In this document: piece after piece, positions 1-11,827 of the stretch
Layout: each line of letters opens with the position of its first letter
How positions within the stretch are numbered: position 1 is the first letter of the stretch
NCBI GenBank assembly: GCA_023052935.1
Contig: CM041297.1
Coordinates: 103,965,563 to 104,029,562 of the forward strand
Reading direction: 5' to 3'
Origin: Piezodorus guildinii
Taxonomy: Eukaryota; Arthropoda; Insecta; Hemiptera; Pentatomidae
DNA length: 64,000 bases
Notes under the pieces: generated by a model
What the model was told of the DNA's origin: nothing
Database searches by the model: none
Seen by the model: only the letters and a program-made list of their open reading frames with translations
Translations under genes and position numbers: made by a program

Positions 1-750
1 GTGTGCGTAATGAATCCACTGCAAAAACGAATAGTCCTATGGGTCTGAACTACATTTAAGACAACTATTCGCCAGAGGTGTTACAGCAACTTTTTTATTA
101 AAACCAACGAACAATAAGAGCCACTTTATACCATGCATTTTGCACCTATTTACGATTTTCTCAAAAACGGCTTTAATGATTCTGATTAAATTCGCTATAT
201 CCATGTAAAATTGGACTTGCTTTAATATCCTGAAGGTTTCATGCTGATTGAAATAGTCTGACAGGGCTTAAATGTTTCAAAATTTCTTCCTCTCAAGTAC
301 CTTTAATATTGTAGTTTTAATGAAATTGACCATATTATATGATTAGCATTGCTAAAAAATAGATGAATATGTAAGTTAAACAAATTCGATATTCAACTAA
401 AGGAGAAAACTGCAAACATATTTTTTTAATGATTTTTTTTTCTTTTTTCACTTAAGAACATTAATATAAATGTGTAATATACAGTTGGAATGCTAGAGCT
501 TTTAGAAAAAATATGTTCTTATACATACTATTGTCAAAGTTAATGAAGAATGATGAAAAGCCAATAAAACAAACTGATTGTCGTAGATAATAATATAATA
601 GATTATTTAAAAAAACACATGTTTCTCATTGGTAAAGTCCAATGTAAATAATACTTTATCAATTTATTTTTGTTTCTAAATTTGTTTAACAATTCTCAAA
701 ATGATATAAATAACGAAGGTAAGTGAAAGTCGTGTGTTGCGCGCACCAAC
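1..750 (-). mobile_element. Family R repeat, copy 1 (cut by window start)
   Basis: This is a non-coding dispersed repeat. It is recognised by its 5' end, read on the minus strand as a GGTGCG-type start followed by CACACGACTTTCACTTACC, and by internal blocks shared with the copies at 3.9, 7.3, 35.1 and 47.4 kb. Its 3' end lies outside the window: position 1 begins just inside the GT/CA microsatellite region. The wording around the microsatellite (GCGTAATGAATCCA) matches copy 5 at 6.6 kb, so these two belong to one subfamily. No open frame of note. Confidence 0.75.
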
Positions 751-1434
751 CAGATGTTTTAATGTTTTTACATTTTTTCAATACTTTTTAAATATATTTT
801 TTAGTATTATCTTTGAATGCCCTTTTTAAATGAACAAAACATGTTTAATTATAATATAAATGATTTTTTAAAATAAATATTAAGTGATGTGATGATATTA
901 TTTATTGGATCGTGAAGATGGGATAAATACCCCCAAAACGTTAATTAATTTTCTTCATTGTAACAAATTTAGACTTGATGGCAGATATGTCTTGAAACTG
1001 TTAATGTTACGTATTTTAATTTGTAGCGATTAAGTCGAATTTCTATGATTTGCACCAGTCGCGTAATTTGTGCAAGTAATGTAAGGTTAGTAAGACCTGT
1101 GTTGGATCTTTTGGATCTGCGTTGGAATGGCTGTATCTTCGGCGTATGAATTAATGAGTCGGTGGGATCGGGTATGTCATACTGAAGCTATTATATTAAA
1201 TGAAAATATTCTGATGTTAATTCAGTTATATTTATGTATAATTGATCATTTTTCAATGTTTTATACACAAATTCTGTTAATTAATTAAATCTTTTCTGGC
1301 AGTTTTTCCTGCTGAGGGCCACTAAAAATCGGATCAGTTGGCACACCTTGTGTTTTTGACTTTCAGGTTCTTCTGGGCACCTTTTATAATACTATGATTA
1401 TATTGTGGATGTAATTAGTTGACCGTTGAGAATT
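751..1434. other. AT-rich stretch, nothing recognised
   Basis: This stretch separates R copy 1 from the palindrome. I see no long frame, no splice-site pair with a coding exon and no match to the repeats elsewhere in the window. Confidence 0.5.
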
Positions 1435-1698
1435 ACTGGAAGAAATTAGTCCGGGTGGCGGTCATTAAATGAAACAACTAAATAGTTTCAACTATTTTAT
1501 TGTTTGCCAACGTTCCGACCCCCTTTGTGGGTCATCACCAGGGCGCATGGTGGGAGAATGGAAACTAATTTTCATTCTCCCACCATGCGCCCTGGTGATG
1601 ACCCACAAAGGGGGTCGAAACGTTGGCAAACAATAAAATAGTTGAAACTATTTAGTTGTTTCATTTAATGACCGCCACCCGGACTAATTCCTTCCAGT
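1435..1698. repeat. 264-bp near-perfect palindrome of a Penelope-type terminus
   Basis: The left arm (1435-1560) pairs with the right arm (1573-1698) with only scattered mismatches, around a loop of about 12 bases. Each arm holds the block GACCC...GGGTC followed by CGAAACGTTGG. The same block occurs at 15.16-15.3 kb next to the Penelope-like element. Such fold-back copies of terminal repeats are known for Penelope-like elements. The arm also contains a hammerhead-like core (see separate entries). It could instead be a foldback MITE of unrelated origin. I see no TSD. Confidence 0.7.
1583..1635 (+). ncRNA. Hammerhead-ribozyme-like motif, imperfect
   Basis: The sequence reads CCCTGGTGATGACCC, a short loop, GGGGGTC, then GAAACGTTGG. 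This matches the hammerhead layout of CTGATGA, helix II, GAAA, except that the core has CTGGTGA, one change from consensus. The mirror arm (about 1498-1550, minus strand) carries the partner copy with a further change (GGAA for GAAA). Hammerhead ribozymes are known in the terminal repeats of Penelope-like elements. I could not identify helix III with a cleavage site, so activity is doubtful. Confidence 0.35.
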
Positions 1699-2341
1699 AT
1701 ATGATTATATAGATTTGTAACATTCATAATCTCGTAATAATACCATATGAAATCGAAATGCTGTCCAATTAACTCATTTATTAGTGTGCCTAAATATTCA
1801 ATATTACCAGTATATTTAATGACATACATATTACCTATATAATTAATGACTCAATAATAACAATCGGATTATTAATAATTTATATTACCCAATATTGCTC
1901 GATGTCAAATTAGCTTGAACCGTAAAGGATTTTGAACAAATTGAAATTTTAATGTAATAAGGTATCAATCATTGAGTTCTTTAGTCTCAGAGTATGATTG
2001 AAATTATTATCCATATTATTATTATATATCTACTTCTTTCTTTTCCTCGGAAGAATCTATACATTAATTGAAGATTTGTTTGAAAAAAAGCCTAATAATT
2101 ATTTTCTTCAAGTTCAATAAGCATATTGTTAAAATATTAACATGAAGATGGGATAGACAAATATATAAAGAGGATATATTATACTTTATTTTATTTTGTA
2201 TTTTATGAAATTAACTATTGTCAAACAATACATTAGCAACCGTAAACAGCAAAAAAACTCTGTTTTTAATTTGTTATTAATTTGATTCAATGAAGTAAGA
2301 GAAACATATGATTAATAACACGGTAGTCTAATTGATAAAAC
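1699..2341. other. AT-rich stretch, nothing recognised
   Basis: Composition is strongly AT with short A and T runs. No coding signal, no inverted repeats longer than background and no match to other repeats in the window. Confidence 0.5.
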
Positions 2342-3690
2342 AGTGGCGCTACAGTCCGATATGAACCTTGGCCTCCCCAATGAGCCCTCGTCAGGTGGCT
2401 CGTTCCTGTGCAGCTGCTTTCCAATCCCGCACGTTCAGAAGGGTCCGGGTATCCTTTGCGACAGCATCTTCCCAGCGCAGCCTAGGTCTTCCTCTTCCTT
2501 TTGAGCGGTCCAGTTTTCTCTCCAGCAACATCCTGGGAATTTCCTCCTCGTCCATTCTTGCCAAGTTGCCCGCCCATCTTAAACCACCACACTTAATGTA
2601 GCGTACAATATTGGTTTCCCCAAATAGTTCATATGGTTCCCGGTTGTAGAGCCTTCTCCATTGATCTCCAACTTTAATGGGTCCAAATATGCGCCGCAAA
2701 ATCTTTCTTTCTAAGATCAAGAGCTCTGCTTCTTCCGAACTCGTTAAGGTCCACGCCTCGCTAGCTTAGTCAGTACTGGTCGAATAAGGGCTGCACTAGG
2801 CTGTCTGGATAAGGCCTTACTGCTGAGATGTTTCCTTAATCCAAAATAGCAACAGCTTGCTTTTCTTAATCTTTGACCGATCTCGAGGGATATCTTGTTA
2901 GAGATGCTGACTATAGATCCCAGGTACGTAAATTTGTTTACGCTTTTACGTGTGAAAGATCCGATCGATATTGGTTCTTGATAGGGTTGTCAGTTCCCGG
3001 ACCAGCTCTCATGTACTTCGTTTTGTCTTGGTTTATAGATAGCCCCATGGCTGTTGCTTCTATCACAAGTCTAAGAAAAGCTTCTTTCAAGGCGTTTAGA
3101 GATCTTGCCACTGTATCTAAATCGTCCGCGTACCTAAGTATCTTTCTCATACTTTTATAAACTGTATTAGTGGAAACCACACCGTTTCTCCTCGCCTTAG
3201 CCCTTTCTTTGTTTCGAATTCAGGTGATAAATCAAGCTGTATTCGGACTGTACACCTTACATCGTTCATGCAGATTTTAATGAGATGAATCAGTTTTGAT
3301 GGTATTCCGAGGTCATACGCCGGACCGCGTCAGGACCAGACCGCTTCGTACAGCTTTGGCCTCTTTATGCTGTCATATGCGCTTCGGAAATCTATAAAAA
3401 AGGTGGTAGGTGACCATCTTATACTGTATGCCTTTTTCCAAAATTATCTGCAGCCCGAATATTTAATTGACTGTTGATCTACCCCTCCTAAATCCAGCCT
3501 GATATTTACCAGTTTCTCGCTCAGCGAATGGTAAAAGCTTCTTAAAGAGTACATTTGATAGTAATTTATAGGCACCTTGAAGAAGAGTATTACCACGATA
3601 ATTTTTGCATTCAAGGATATCCCCCTTCTTATGGATTGGACATATAAATACCTTTTCTCTAACCCAAATAGCAAAAATAATAATATAGTC
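2342..3690 (-). pseudogene. Decayed non-LTR reverse transcriptase (RTE/CR1-like C-terminal type)
   Basis: Read on the minus strand, the pieces follow reverse-transcriptase order. Around 3.63-3.59 kb there is a PIHKKGD...NYRG-type motif. An AGFRRGRST-type motif follows near 3.5 kb. The catalytic YADD lies near 3.13 kb in the 2938-3180 frame. Then come KILRRIFGP, LRWAGNLARM and GRGRPRLRWED in the 2391-2720 frame. The last three form the tail typical of RTE/CR1-like elements. Several frameshifts and stops separate the pieces, so it is dead. The 5' half of the element is missing. The exact clade is inferred from the tail only. Confidence 0.8.
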
Positions 3691-3924
3691 TAATTAATAA
3701 TGTATAATTTATGGTACAAGGTCCCTTGGCCGTCTTGTTAAAATAATTATTTGCTTAATAATGAATCGAAGGGTTACTGGAAATGAAAATTTTTACTAAA
3801 TATGATAGATTTATAGATATTAACGAAAAAGGAAAAAAAAAATAGAAAAAATATATCTTCTCAAATATTAGTGATAACCTTTAAAAATAAATATGTTAAT
3901 TATATATTTAATTGTACTCAACTA

Positions 3925-4739
3925 TATGTGAAATATATTGCAAGGTAAAGTATTGGGATCGTGAAAATTTTCGAAGTTTAGGCAATAGGATCCCTGAGTC
4001 TAAATGACCAAGTCTCGAAAAAGGTCTGTCTGTGTGTGGGATGTGAATCCACCGCAAAAAAGAAAAGTCCTATAAAAATAAAACTTCATATGTATGACAA
4101 CTATACGCCAGAGAAGTTACAGCAACTTTTTCAATAAAATGAGCTAACGATAAGAGCTACTTAATAACATGTATTTCGCACATTTTTACGATTTTCTCAA
4201 AAACGGCTCGAACGATTTTGATATAAACTTGCTATTTAGATGTAAAATTTAACGGGTGTTAATATCATGTAGGTTTCATTCTGACTGAAATAAGCTGATT
4301 ATGCTTAAAAGCCCATATTTTAAATGTTCTTTCTCTAGAGTACTTTTGATTCTTAAGATTCTATAAAATAACCATATCATCATGTTATCATTGATAAAGA
4401 ATTAGTAAATATATAAGTTAAACGAATTTGATATCCAACTAAAGGAGAAAAATGAAAAAACAAAAGAACAGTAATATACATTTATAATATATAATGGTGT
4501 ACCGTTGGAAACCTAAAGATTAAAAAAAAAAAAATTATCTCAACACAAGCTTATTAAATTTAATAAAGAGTGTTTAGATAATAACATAATAAATTATATA
4601 ATAGAACACATGTTTCTATAGAAATTCGTTTTAATTAATTCTTTATTAGTTTCACTCATTTTCATTTTTAATGAATTTGAAAATTCTTAAATCGATTTTA
4701 CAACGGAGGTAAGTGAAAGTCGTGTGCTTCCCGCATCAA
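3925..4739 (-). mobile_element. Family R repeat, copy 2
   Basis: This is a nearly full-length minus-strand copy. The microsatellite-side block (GGGATCGTGAAAATTTTCG, then a short GT run) lies at 3.95-4.04 kb. The 5' terminus is at about 4.71-4.74 kb (GGAGGTAAGTGAAAGTCGTG, then CCCGCATCA). The 3' terminal palindrome is degraded, reading ATATATTGCAAGG. The copy is more diverged than those at 7.3 and 47.4 kb. The 235 bases before it (3691-3924) are AT-rich with nothing recognised. Confidence 0.75.
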
Positions 4740-5440
4740 TTTTATTCCCTTTAGGTTATACTACTTCCACTTACAGACTAAAATTAGTTTAAAAATATAA
4801 TTTTATGATAAATACAATTTTAAATTAAAATTCATACTGTGGAATTACATACATTTTTTTATTATCTACAACTACTTAAAGTACATCCGCACACTCTCAA
4901 TTAAAAACACTTTCTAAGGATACTTTTGTTTTGTTAATTATTAAAATATTCAATAACATATAACCAATAAAATATATGCGATAATTAGAAATGCGGTATT
5001 AAACAAAAAATAAACCGTATCTAACGATAAAGGTTCTTAGAATTCCATAGAATAGTTATGTATCGCCCATGGGCTGTATAGAAGCAGAAACTCTGTATGG
5101 AGAGGACAGAGAGAATATTAATTAGACCCTAGTTCAAACTAACTTATTCTGGTCAAACATATGTCCTCTGTCCGCTCTCGATGGGGAGCCCATATTGCAT
5201 TTTGATCTAGCCACCGACCCAAACTGTTATATCCGCACAAATAGATCCCAAACAATCAAATTTTATAATCCTACTACATTATTGTTTGGATATGGATTGT
5301 TTTTTTTGTTTCCTCTTGAGTACCTAAAACAAAGATTCATAAAAAGGTCGGCCATGTGTACGTCTAGCTTAAAGAAAAAAAAAGAGCGGGGTGGGTCTTG
5401 AGAAGTCCGTTCGTTGCGAATGAAAAAAACAGTAAAAAAA
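4740..5440. other. Unassigned spacer
   Basis: Mostly AT-rich. A less AT-rich segment at about 5.05-5.22 kb (with GAGGACAGAGAG and CGCTCTCGATGGGG) shows no convincing coding frame or repeat relation within this window. Confidence 0.4.
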
Positions 5441-5830
5441 TCTGGTGCGGGCAACACACGACTTTCATTTACCTCCATTTTTAAAATCAATGAAAGAGTT
5501 TTCAAATACAGTTAGATACGTGAAACTATTAAAGAATTGATTAATCAAATTTAAAATATCGGCATTTAAGCCCTGTCAGAACATTTTAATCCGAATGTAA
5601 CCTAAATTATATTAAAGCCTATTAAATTTTACATCGATATACCAAGTTTAATCAAAATCGTCGGAACCGTTTTCGAGAAAATCGAAAAAAGGTGCAAAAT
5701 GCATGGTATATAGTGGCTCTTCCCGTACTCTCATTTTGATGAAAAAGATTTTGTTACGTCTTGGACGTATATTTGTCTTAAATATGAAATTTCAGTTTCA
5801 TAGGACTTACCGTTTCCGCCCGGGAGTTAC

Positions 5831-5861
<31 letters not shown>

Positions 5862-5986
5862 CTTTTTGCGGGACTTGGTTATTTGGACTCAGGAGACCCT
5901 AAAACATGTATTTCCGTTGAAAACTGGAATTCAAACATTTTCACGATCGCAATACTTTCCCTTACTATATATAGTAAGTGAAAGTA
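5441..5986 (+). mobile_element. Family R repeat, copy 3 (internally deleted)
   Basis: Both ends are clear. The 5' end is TCTGGTGCGGGCAACACACG followed by ACTTTCATTTACC. The 3' end has the palindrome CTTACTATATATAGTAAG followed by TGAAAGTA. The centre is shortened: it jumps from the first about 130 bases to the block ATCGGCATTTAAGCCCTGTC. A (CA)n run of about 32 bases lies at 5830-5860. It sits directly after an A-rich tract. No TSD is visible. Confidence 0.85.
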
Positions 5987-6000
5987 AAATTGTCAATCTA

Positions 6001-6240
6001 GCTCCGTTTTTGGTAACTAGGTGTTCCATCCTTGTCCCCTTATTAAAAGTCGCGCTACACACTGAAGCAAAGGTTTTTTTTGGGTTTTTTTTCTCAAATC
6101 CTTCAGTTTTAAAGTGAATAATACATACAAAATGCACTCTGTGTGCCTGGAAGTATTTTGGCTTTTTCCCTTTACATTTTGTGAACTGCAAAAGAACAAT
6201 TTTACATCCTATAAATGTTAGGGTGGGTTCGGTTGATATA
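6001..6240. other. Spacer between R fragments
   Basis: Short T-rich and A-rich runs. The overlapping frames here are not supported by any recognisable protein motif. Confidence 0.35.
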
Positions 6241-6249
6241 CGTAGAGGG

Positions 6250-6301
6250 AAAATTCTTTAATTGACGGAGGTAAGTGAAAGTCGTGTGTTGCCCGCACCA
6301 A
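6250..6301 (-). mobile_element. Family R repeat, 5' end only (copy 4)
   Basis: Only about 50 bases remain: AATTGACGGAGGTAAGTGAA, then GTCGTGTGTTGCCCGCACCA. This matches the 5' end of the 47.4-kb copy, including its ATTGACGG variant. Confidence 0.7.
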
Positions 6302-6468
6302 ATTATTTTTTACCATTTAAACGTTTCAAGTATTCTTTTGAAACAAATGAAAAATTTAATGAATAATAGACAACCATAAAAAAAAATTTTTATTAACAGG
6401 TGTAAGGTGAAATTTCTTATATTATTAGTAACTATGTCGCATTATTAATTTGTGGAATACACTATTTG

Positions 6469-6671
6469 GTTTCACTTACCTATAAATGGAATATATTTTA
6501 AGGGAAAGTATAGTGATCGTGAAAATTTTCGAATTTTAGTTTTCAACGGAAATACACGTTTTAGGGTCCCCTGAGTCTAAAAGACCAAGTCCCAAAAAAA
6601 AGGCTGTGTGTGTGTGCGTAATGAATCCACCGCAAAAACGAATAGCCCTATGGAACTGAAATACATAGATT
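6469..6671 (-). mobile_element. Family R repeat, 3' part (copy 5)
   Basis: It starts with TTTCACTTACCTATAAATGG and continues with the TAGTGATCGTGAAAATTTTCG block, the ACACGTTTTAGGGTCCCCTGAG block and a short GT run. It stops about 60 bases beyond the microsatellite. Together with copy 4 it may represent one rearranged element. Confidence 0.7.
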
Positions 6672-7236
6672 ATAGATACAAAGATTTTTTTTTAAATTAG
6701 TTGACTTTTAATTAATTGTTTACATAGTATGAGCGTACCGGGTTTATTAACTTCAAGCTTGTATATATGTACCTAAAAAATATAAAAAGGATTATATATT
6801 CAAAATGAAAGAAACATTAGAGAAAATAAACCCTCCCAAGATCCCCTATCCAGTTGTAATGTTCCGTCACAAACGGTGATAGATAGGTAACCGAGTTTAT
6901 CTGGAAAGGATAGGATATCAAACCCAATACATAGCTACGAGTATATCTGACAGGGGAAGCATTACCTTTCCTTGATAAGCCTTTATCTCTCCACTCCCAC
7001 GGTATCTTTTAACTTATTTGCTTCCTTTCATCGCTTATATGAAAAGCACGGAAATAGATTACCCTATTACCCAGTTTATTCACAATTAAGAAAGCTAGTA
7101 TTAATATAATTATAAATAAATTATAAATATATATTTCAATAAATGAAAAGAAGATGAACAAAATTATAAGACAGTATGCAATACATTAACCGACCAAAGA
7201 CATTAGCCAATCCCTAAATAATCACACTCACTCTAC

Positions 7237-7237
<1 letters not shown>
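6672..7237. other. Unassigned spacer
   Basis: About 6.83-7.03 kb is less AT-rich (CCCTCCCAAGATCCCC, CTCCACTCCCACGG) but shows no long frame and no match in the window. It may be a fragment of an unrecognised repeat. Confidence 0.35.

Positions 7238-7326
<89 letters not shown>
7238..7326. repeat. (AT)n microsatellite
   Basis: About 85 bases of alternating A and T with one interruption (near 7280). It abuts R copy 6 on its 5' side. The apparent reading frame through it is an artefact of the repeat. Confidence 0.95.
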
Positions 7327-7330
<4 letters not shown>

Positions 7331-7331
7331 A

Positions 7332-8205
7332 TATGGAGCGCAAAACACATGACTTTCACTTACCTCCATTATTAAAATCAATAAAAGAATTTTCAAAAAC
7401 AGTTAGAGACAAAAATACATAAAACTATTAAGGAATTCATCAAATTGAATTTCTATAGAAACATGTGTTTCATTAAAAAATCTATTATATTATTATCTAA
7501 AATAATCAGTTAGTTTTATGTCCATTTCATCACTCTATATTAACTTTTAAAAGCTTTTGTATGAGATAATATTTTTTCTAAAATCTTTAGCTTTCCAACG
7601 GTATATCATACATGTATATTACTGCTCTTATGTTTAAAAACGAAAAATTGCATTAAAAAAATATTTTTTCTGTTCAATTTATATATTTACCTGTTTTTCA
7701 TCAGAGTTAACAAGATAATATAGTTATTTTTATTGAATCTACAAAATTAAAGGTACTTTGGGGGAAGAAAATTTAAAATATCGGCATTTAAGCCCTGTGA
7801 GACCATTTTAATCCAAATAAAACCTACATGATATTAAAGTTCATTACATTTTACATCGATATAGCGAGTTTAATCAAAATCGTCGGAACCGTTTTCGAGA
7901 AAATGGAAAAAAGGTGCAAAATGCATGGTATAAAGTGCCTCTTCTGATAAGCTCATTTTGATGAAAAAAAGTTTTGTCACGTCTCGGGCGTATAGTTGTC
8001 TTAAATAAGAGATTCCAGTTTCATAGGACTTACCGTTTCCGCCCGGGAGTTACCACACACACACACACACACACACAGACCTTTTTGCGGGATTTGGTTA
8101 TTTGGACTCAGGGAACCCTAAAACGTGTATTTCCGTTGAAAACTGAAATTCGAAAATTTTCAAGATCGCAATACTTCCCCTTACTATATATAGTAAGTGA
8201 AAGTA
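7332..8205 (+). mobile_element. Family R repeat, copy 6 (near full length)
   Basis: This about 874-bp copy is the best guide to the family. Order: a slightly decayed 5' end with ACTTTCACTTACC just inside; an AT-rich core; the block AAATCTTTAGCTTTCCAACG, later shown to be an insertion site; the ATCGGCATTTAAGCCCTG block; the CGTCGGAACCGTTTTCGAG block; CCGCCCGGGAGTTAC; a (CA)n run at about 8054-8078; CTTTTTGCGGGA; and the terminal palindrome CTTACTATATATAGTAAG followed by TGAAAGTA. No coding frame. The structure resembles non-autonomous Helentron derivatives (inference). Confidence 0.85.
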
Positions 8206-8674
8206 ATAAATTCAAGAACTTTGTAAAGTTAGAGTTGAATGTTTAAAGAATTATATTCAGTTTTAGAACTTATCTTTTAAATAAAATACTTTAACAATAT
8301 AAAATAACCAGTAATATGGAACTCAATTCCTTCCAATTTTCGGGACTTTTAAACTCTTTCAACATTTAAATCCTGTCTATTCAGCCACTTCCTATCAATG
8401 TAATTCCCACATAATCACAAGTAGATGCTAATTTCAGGGGCAATGGACAAACCAAGCAGACAGATACGTTATTTATTTATTCAATTTTTCACTTTAATAG
8501 GTACATCCAAGAGTGAATATTAATAGAAACGATTATCTTTTCAAACAGCATATATTATTTTGCAAACATTCCGAAGACCTTTAATTTCCTCATTTCTTTT
8601 TTCATGTTTTTGTACATTTCTACTTAAAAATGAGAATTTATTTTTGGGTTATTTTATCTGTTAATTTTATTAGT
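8206..8674. other. AT-rich spacer
   Basis: No coding frame, repeat or inverted structure recognised. Confidence 0.4.
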
Positions 8675-8900
8675 TTTATACGTTCACCCCGGAGCAAATA
8701 TCTAAGTTTTAATTCTCGCGTGAGGCTGGGCAACACTGTTGCAAGTTCGAACGTGCTTAATAAGAGATCACAACAGTTCCAGGGTTCGAATGTACTCCAC
8801 CCCACAGAATAGTCAAGTATGACCCGAGGGTGGGTCACGCCGTCCCAGGGAACAGTCAAGTGTGACCCACCTGTGGGTCGTCCCGGCGTGAACGTGTTAA
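8675..8900. mobile_element. piggyBac-like MITE (tentative)
   Basis: The right end, read inward on the minus strand, is TTAACACGTTCACGCCGGGA, followed by a GACCCACAGGTGGGTC palindrome. The left end reads ATACGTTCACCCCGG, an imperfect inverted match to the right end. Ends of this form beside TTAA fit piggyBac-type target sites. The left TTAA is degraded (TTTA/TATA). A near-duplicated block (CAGTCAAGTATGACCC and CAGTCAAGTGTGACCC) lies near the right end. About 225 bp, non-coding. Confidence 0.45.
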
Positions 8901-9052
8901 TTCAGTGATTTTCCATGATTTTACTCAAAGTCACTTGTCTTTAATCCACTTTGTATTTCCTGGTATATTATTCTGGAGAGACTTATACCATAATAAATAA
9001 ATAGTTATTATAATTATTATTAATATATATTTGCCTAATTCCTCATTTTACA

Positions 9053-9650
9053 TTACTTTCCACAACTTTGTTGATTTATCATATCGTCTAGGCCTTCTGA
9101 GGACCACTGGGTTCGTATCCATTCTTCGAAATGGTAAGCTTTTCTTTTTTTTTTTTTTTTTATTATTATACTTTTTTTTTTACTGTGAACTAGTATTCTC
9201 TCCTCTGTCCATTTAGTTCGTCTGGTCTCCTTACAGGTAAGGGACTTTGGGGCGGCTTGCTGGAACTGCAGTCGGTCTTGGGTTTTATCCAATGGGATCC
9301 CTAGTTTTCCAGATCCGACCTCACAGATGTGATCCACTTGTTCATGGAGGCCTTGCCTCTACCTGCCACTGTTCACAGACAGAATCTGTTGGTTATTCTT
9401 TTGGAATTCATGAGGACTACGTGACCATAAAAGATCAATCGCCTCTTCCTCACACATCTCACGATAACCTCTTGGTGTTTATAGAGCACATAATTGTGAC
9501 GTATCCTGTAAGTGCTATCCTCTTTCCTGACTGCTCCCAGAATCCTCCTTAGGATTTTCCTCTCCATTATCTCCAGCATCCTAAGTAAGCCCTTCCTGTC
9601 CATTACAAGCACTCGGAAGCATTCAATACAAATAATCTTACTAATGAGTT
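9053..9650 (-). pseudogene. C-terminal tail of a non-LTR reverse transcriptase
   Basis: Minus-strand frames give MERKILRRILGAVR, then a YRIRHN...LYKH stretch and RKRRLIFYGHV, followed by LGIPLDKTQDR. This order is the end of an RTE/CR1-like ORF2. Frameshifts and a T-rich tract (9145-9185) interrupt it. It runs directly into the jockey fragment that starts near 9655. Confidence 0.7.
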
Positions 9651-9654
9651 GTAA

Positions 9655-11485
9655 GCTATTAATCCCTTTGAGGTCAAATATCTTCTCCGAAATCTGACCC
9701 TCCGTAAATCTCCTGGACACTGGGCTGCGTCTGATGAAGATAAAGCCGAGGAATTCGCCACACACCTCTCCAAAGTATTCACTCCTCACCCGGAATCCCA
9801 AAGCAATCATACCGCAGCAGTACAAGACTTCTTTTTGTCACCAATACCTCTTTCCCTACCTCCTAAAGCTATTAATCTCTCTGAGGTTAAATATCTTCTC
9901 CGAAATCTGACCCTCCGTAAATCTCTTGGACACGATCTCCTTACTCCCAAGATCCTCCGCCAAGCTTGCGTAGAAAGATATTATATTCCTCACCTATATC
10001 TACAACTGCATCCTACGCACCTCCTATTTTCCTCTGTTATAGAAACATTTCACTATTATTCTTTTCCTAAAACCTGGCAAACCTTCCAATATCACTTCAT
10101 CTTACAGGCCTATTAGTCTACTCTACTATCCTCTCAAAAGTCTTCGAAAAGCTCCTTTTTAAACGAATCATGCCCATATTAGAATCTCAAAATCTTCCTT
10201 CCCATCAGTTTGGATTCCATCCTCATTATTTCACAGTTCAACAAGGACTCCGACTTGTAGACTATATTTCGTCAGCTCTTGAATGCAAAGAGTATTGTTC
10301 TGGTGCGTTTCTGGACATAGCTTTTGATCGAGTATGGCACACTGGATTACTCTTCAAGCTGAAAACCCATTTACCCCAGTCTATTTACCTCATCCTACGA
10401 TCCTATCTTCCGAACCGCTCCTTCCGAGTTCGCTGTGGTGTAGAATTTTCCAACCTTTATCCCGTTGAGGCCGGTGTTCCTCAAGGGAGCGTTTCGGGAC
10501 CCGTCCTCTACATCCTCTACACCGCCGATATCCCTACTGATCCCGACACCTTTCTGGCAACATTTGCAGATGACACCACCATATTATCATCTAATTCCGA
10601 TCCTGAAGCAGTATCACTGAATCCCAAAGGCACCTTTCTCTTATCGAAGACTGGTGCAATACTTGGCGTATTAAGGTGAACGAAAGCAAATGCACACACG
10701 TCACCTTCACCCTTCGACACAAATCCTGTCCAATGGTTCATTTCAATTCTATACCGCTTCCTTCCTCAGACACAGTCCGGTATCTTGGCTTTTTACCTGA
10801 CAAAAGATTGACATGGAACCCACATACAAGCCTTAAAAACAAGAACTCAACCGACGACTCGGACAGTTATACCGACTACTTAACCGAAAATTTAAGCTTA
10901 CAGTTGACAACAAATTATTAATATACAAGACGATACTGAAGCCTATCTGGACCTACGGACTTGAACTGTGGGGGACCGCTAAACGTTCTAACATCAAACG
11001 CATTCAGTCCAAAGTTCTCCGAGTAATAGTAAATGCTCCTTATTATGTCACCAACTATACCTTACACTACGACCTTTATGTTCTATTTATTTTAGACCTG
11101 ATTCCATCCAAATTTTGCAAAGCCCACCAGAACCTTATTCATCATCCTAATCCTCTAGCACAATCCTTATCCAGCTCCACATATTCTTACCATAACCCTA
11201 GAAGGTTGAAACGGCAGTGGCCTTGAGACCTCTTGTAATATGTATATTGGAGTTCTGGCATTGGCTAGATTCTCCACTCAAGTGCTGTATGCTTGAGAAT
11301 TGTATATAGGTATGAGTGACTTTTGTATATATTTTTATTGATTTTGTTTTGTATATATGCATATTGTATTATTATTATATAACTTAATTGTTTTGTATAT
11401 ATTTTTGTGAATGTTGTACTTTATCACTATTAAAAATGTCCTAAATTGGAATGATTTTAATATTACTCAATAAAGAATTGTTTCA
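9655..11485 (+). pseudogene. Rearranged, frameshifted jockey-clade ORF2 fragment
   Basis: This is a decayed relative of the intact element at 48.7-53.4 kb. Bases 9655-9720 match ORF2 around 51586-51651. The sequence then jumps back: 9721 onward matches ORF2 from about 51438, so about 65 bases are represented twice. The reverse-transcriptase palm is split over three frames (9835-10116, 10170-10679, 10676-10921). FADDT of the catalytic site survives near 10.56 kb. The first palm motif has lost two codons, reading FLDIAFDRV where the intact copy has FLDIAQAFDRV. A 3' untranslated part (TGGAGTTCTGGCATTGG) follows to about 11.48 kb. Confidence 0.88.
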
Positions 11486-11507
11486 TAAACAAATAAATAA
11501 TAAATGA

Positions 11508-11805
11508 TGAAAATTTGAAATATCGGCATTTAAGAACTGTCAGACTATCCTAATCAAAATTAAAACTACATAATATTCCAGGTCATTAAATATTTCCCTG
11601 ATACACTGAGGTAAATCAAAATCGTTATTGCATTTTTTTTTTAGAAATTCCTAAAATTGTTCTAAAAGCCAATTTAGTTGAAAATGTTGTTGTAGCATCT
11701 GAGGCCTATATGCTTCCGAAATATGAAATTTCACATTTTTACAACTTATCATTTTTTGGATAGTTTGGGACTCGGTTATTTAAACTAATAAAAACATTTT
11801 TCTTG
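11508..11805 (+). mobile_element. Family R repeat, diverged fragment (copy 7)
   Basis: It contains AAATATCGGCATTTAAGAAC, GTAAATCAAAATCGTT, AATATGAAATTTCA and GGGACTCGGTTATTTAAACT, in the order seen in copy 6. Both ends are missing and divergence is high, so this is an old copy. Confidence 0.6.
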
Positions 11806-11827
11806 CTAATCCGTTTAGTTTGACAGT

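Noticed and set aside
7214..7396. Reading frame of Tyr-Ile repeats
   Set aside because: It is the translation of an (AT)n microsatellite.
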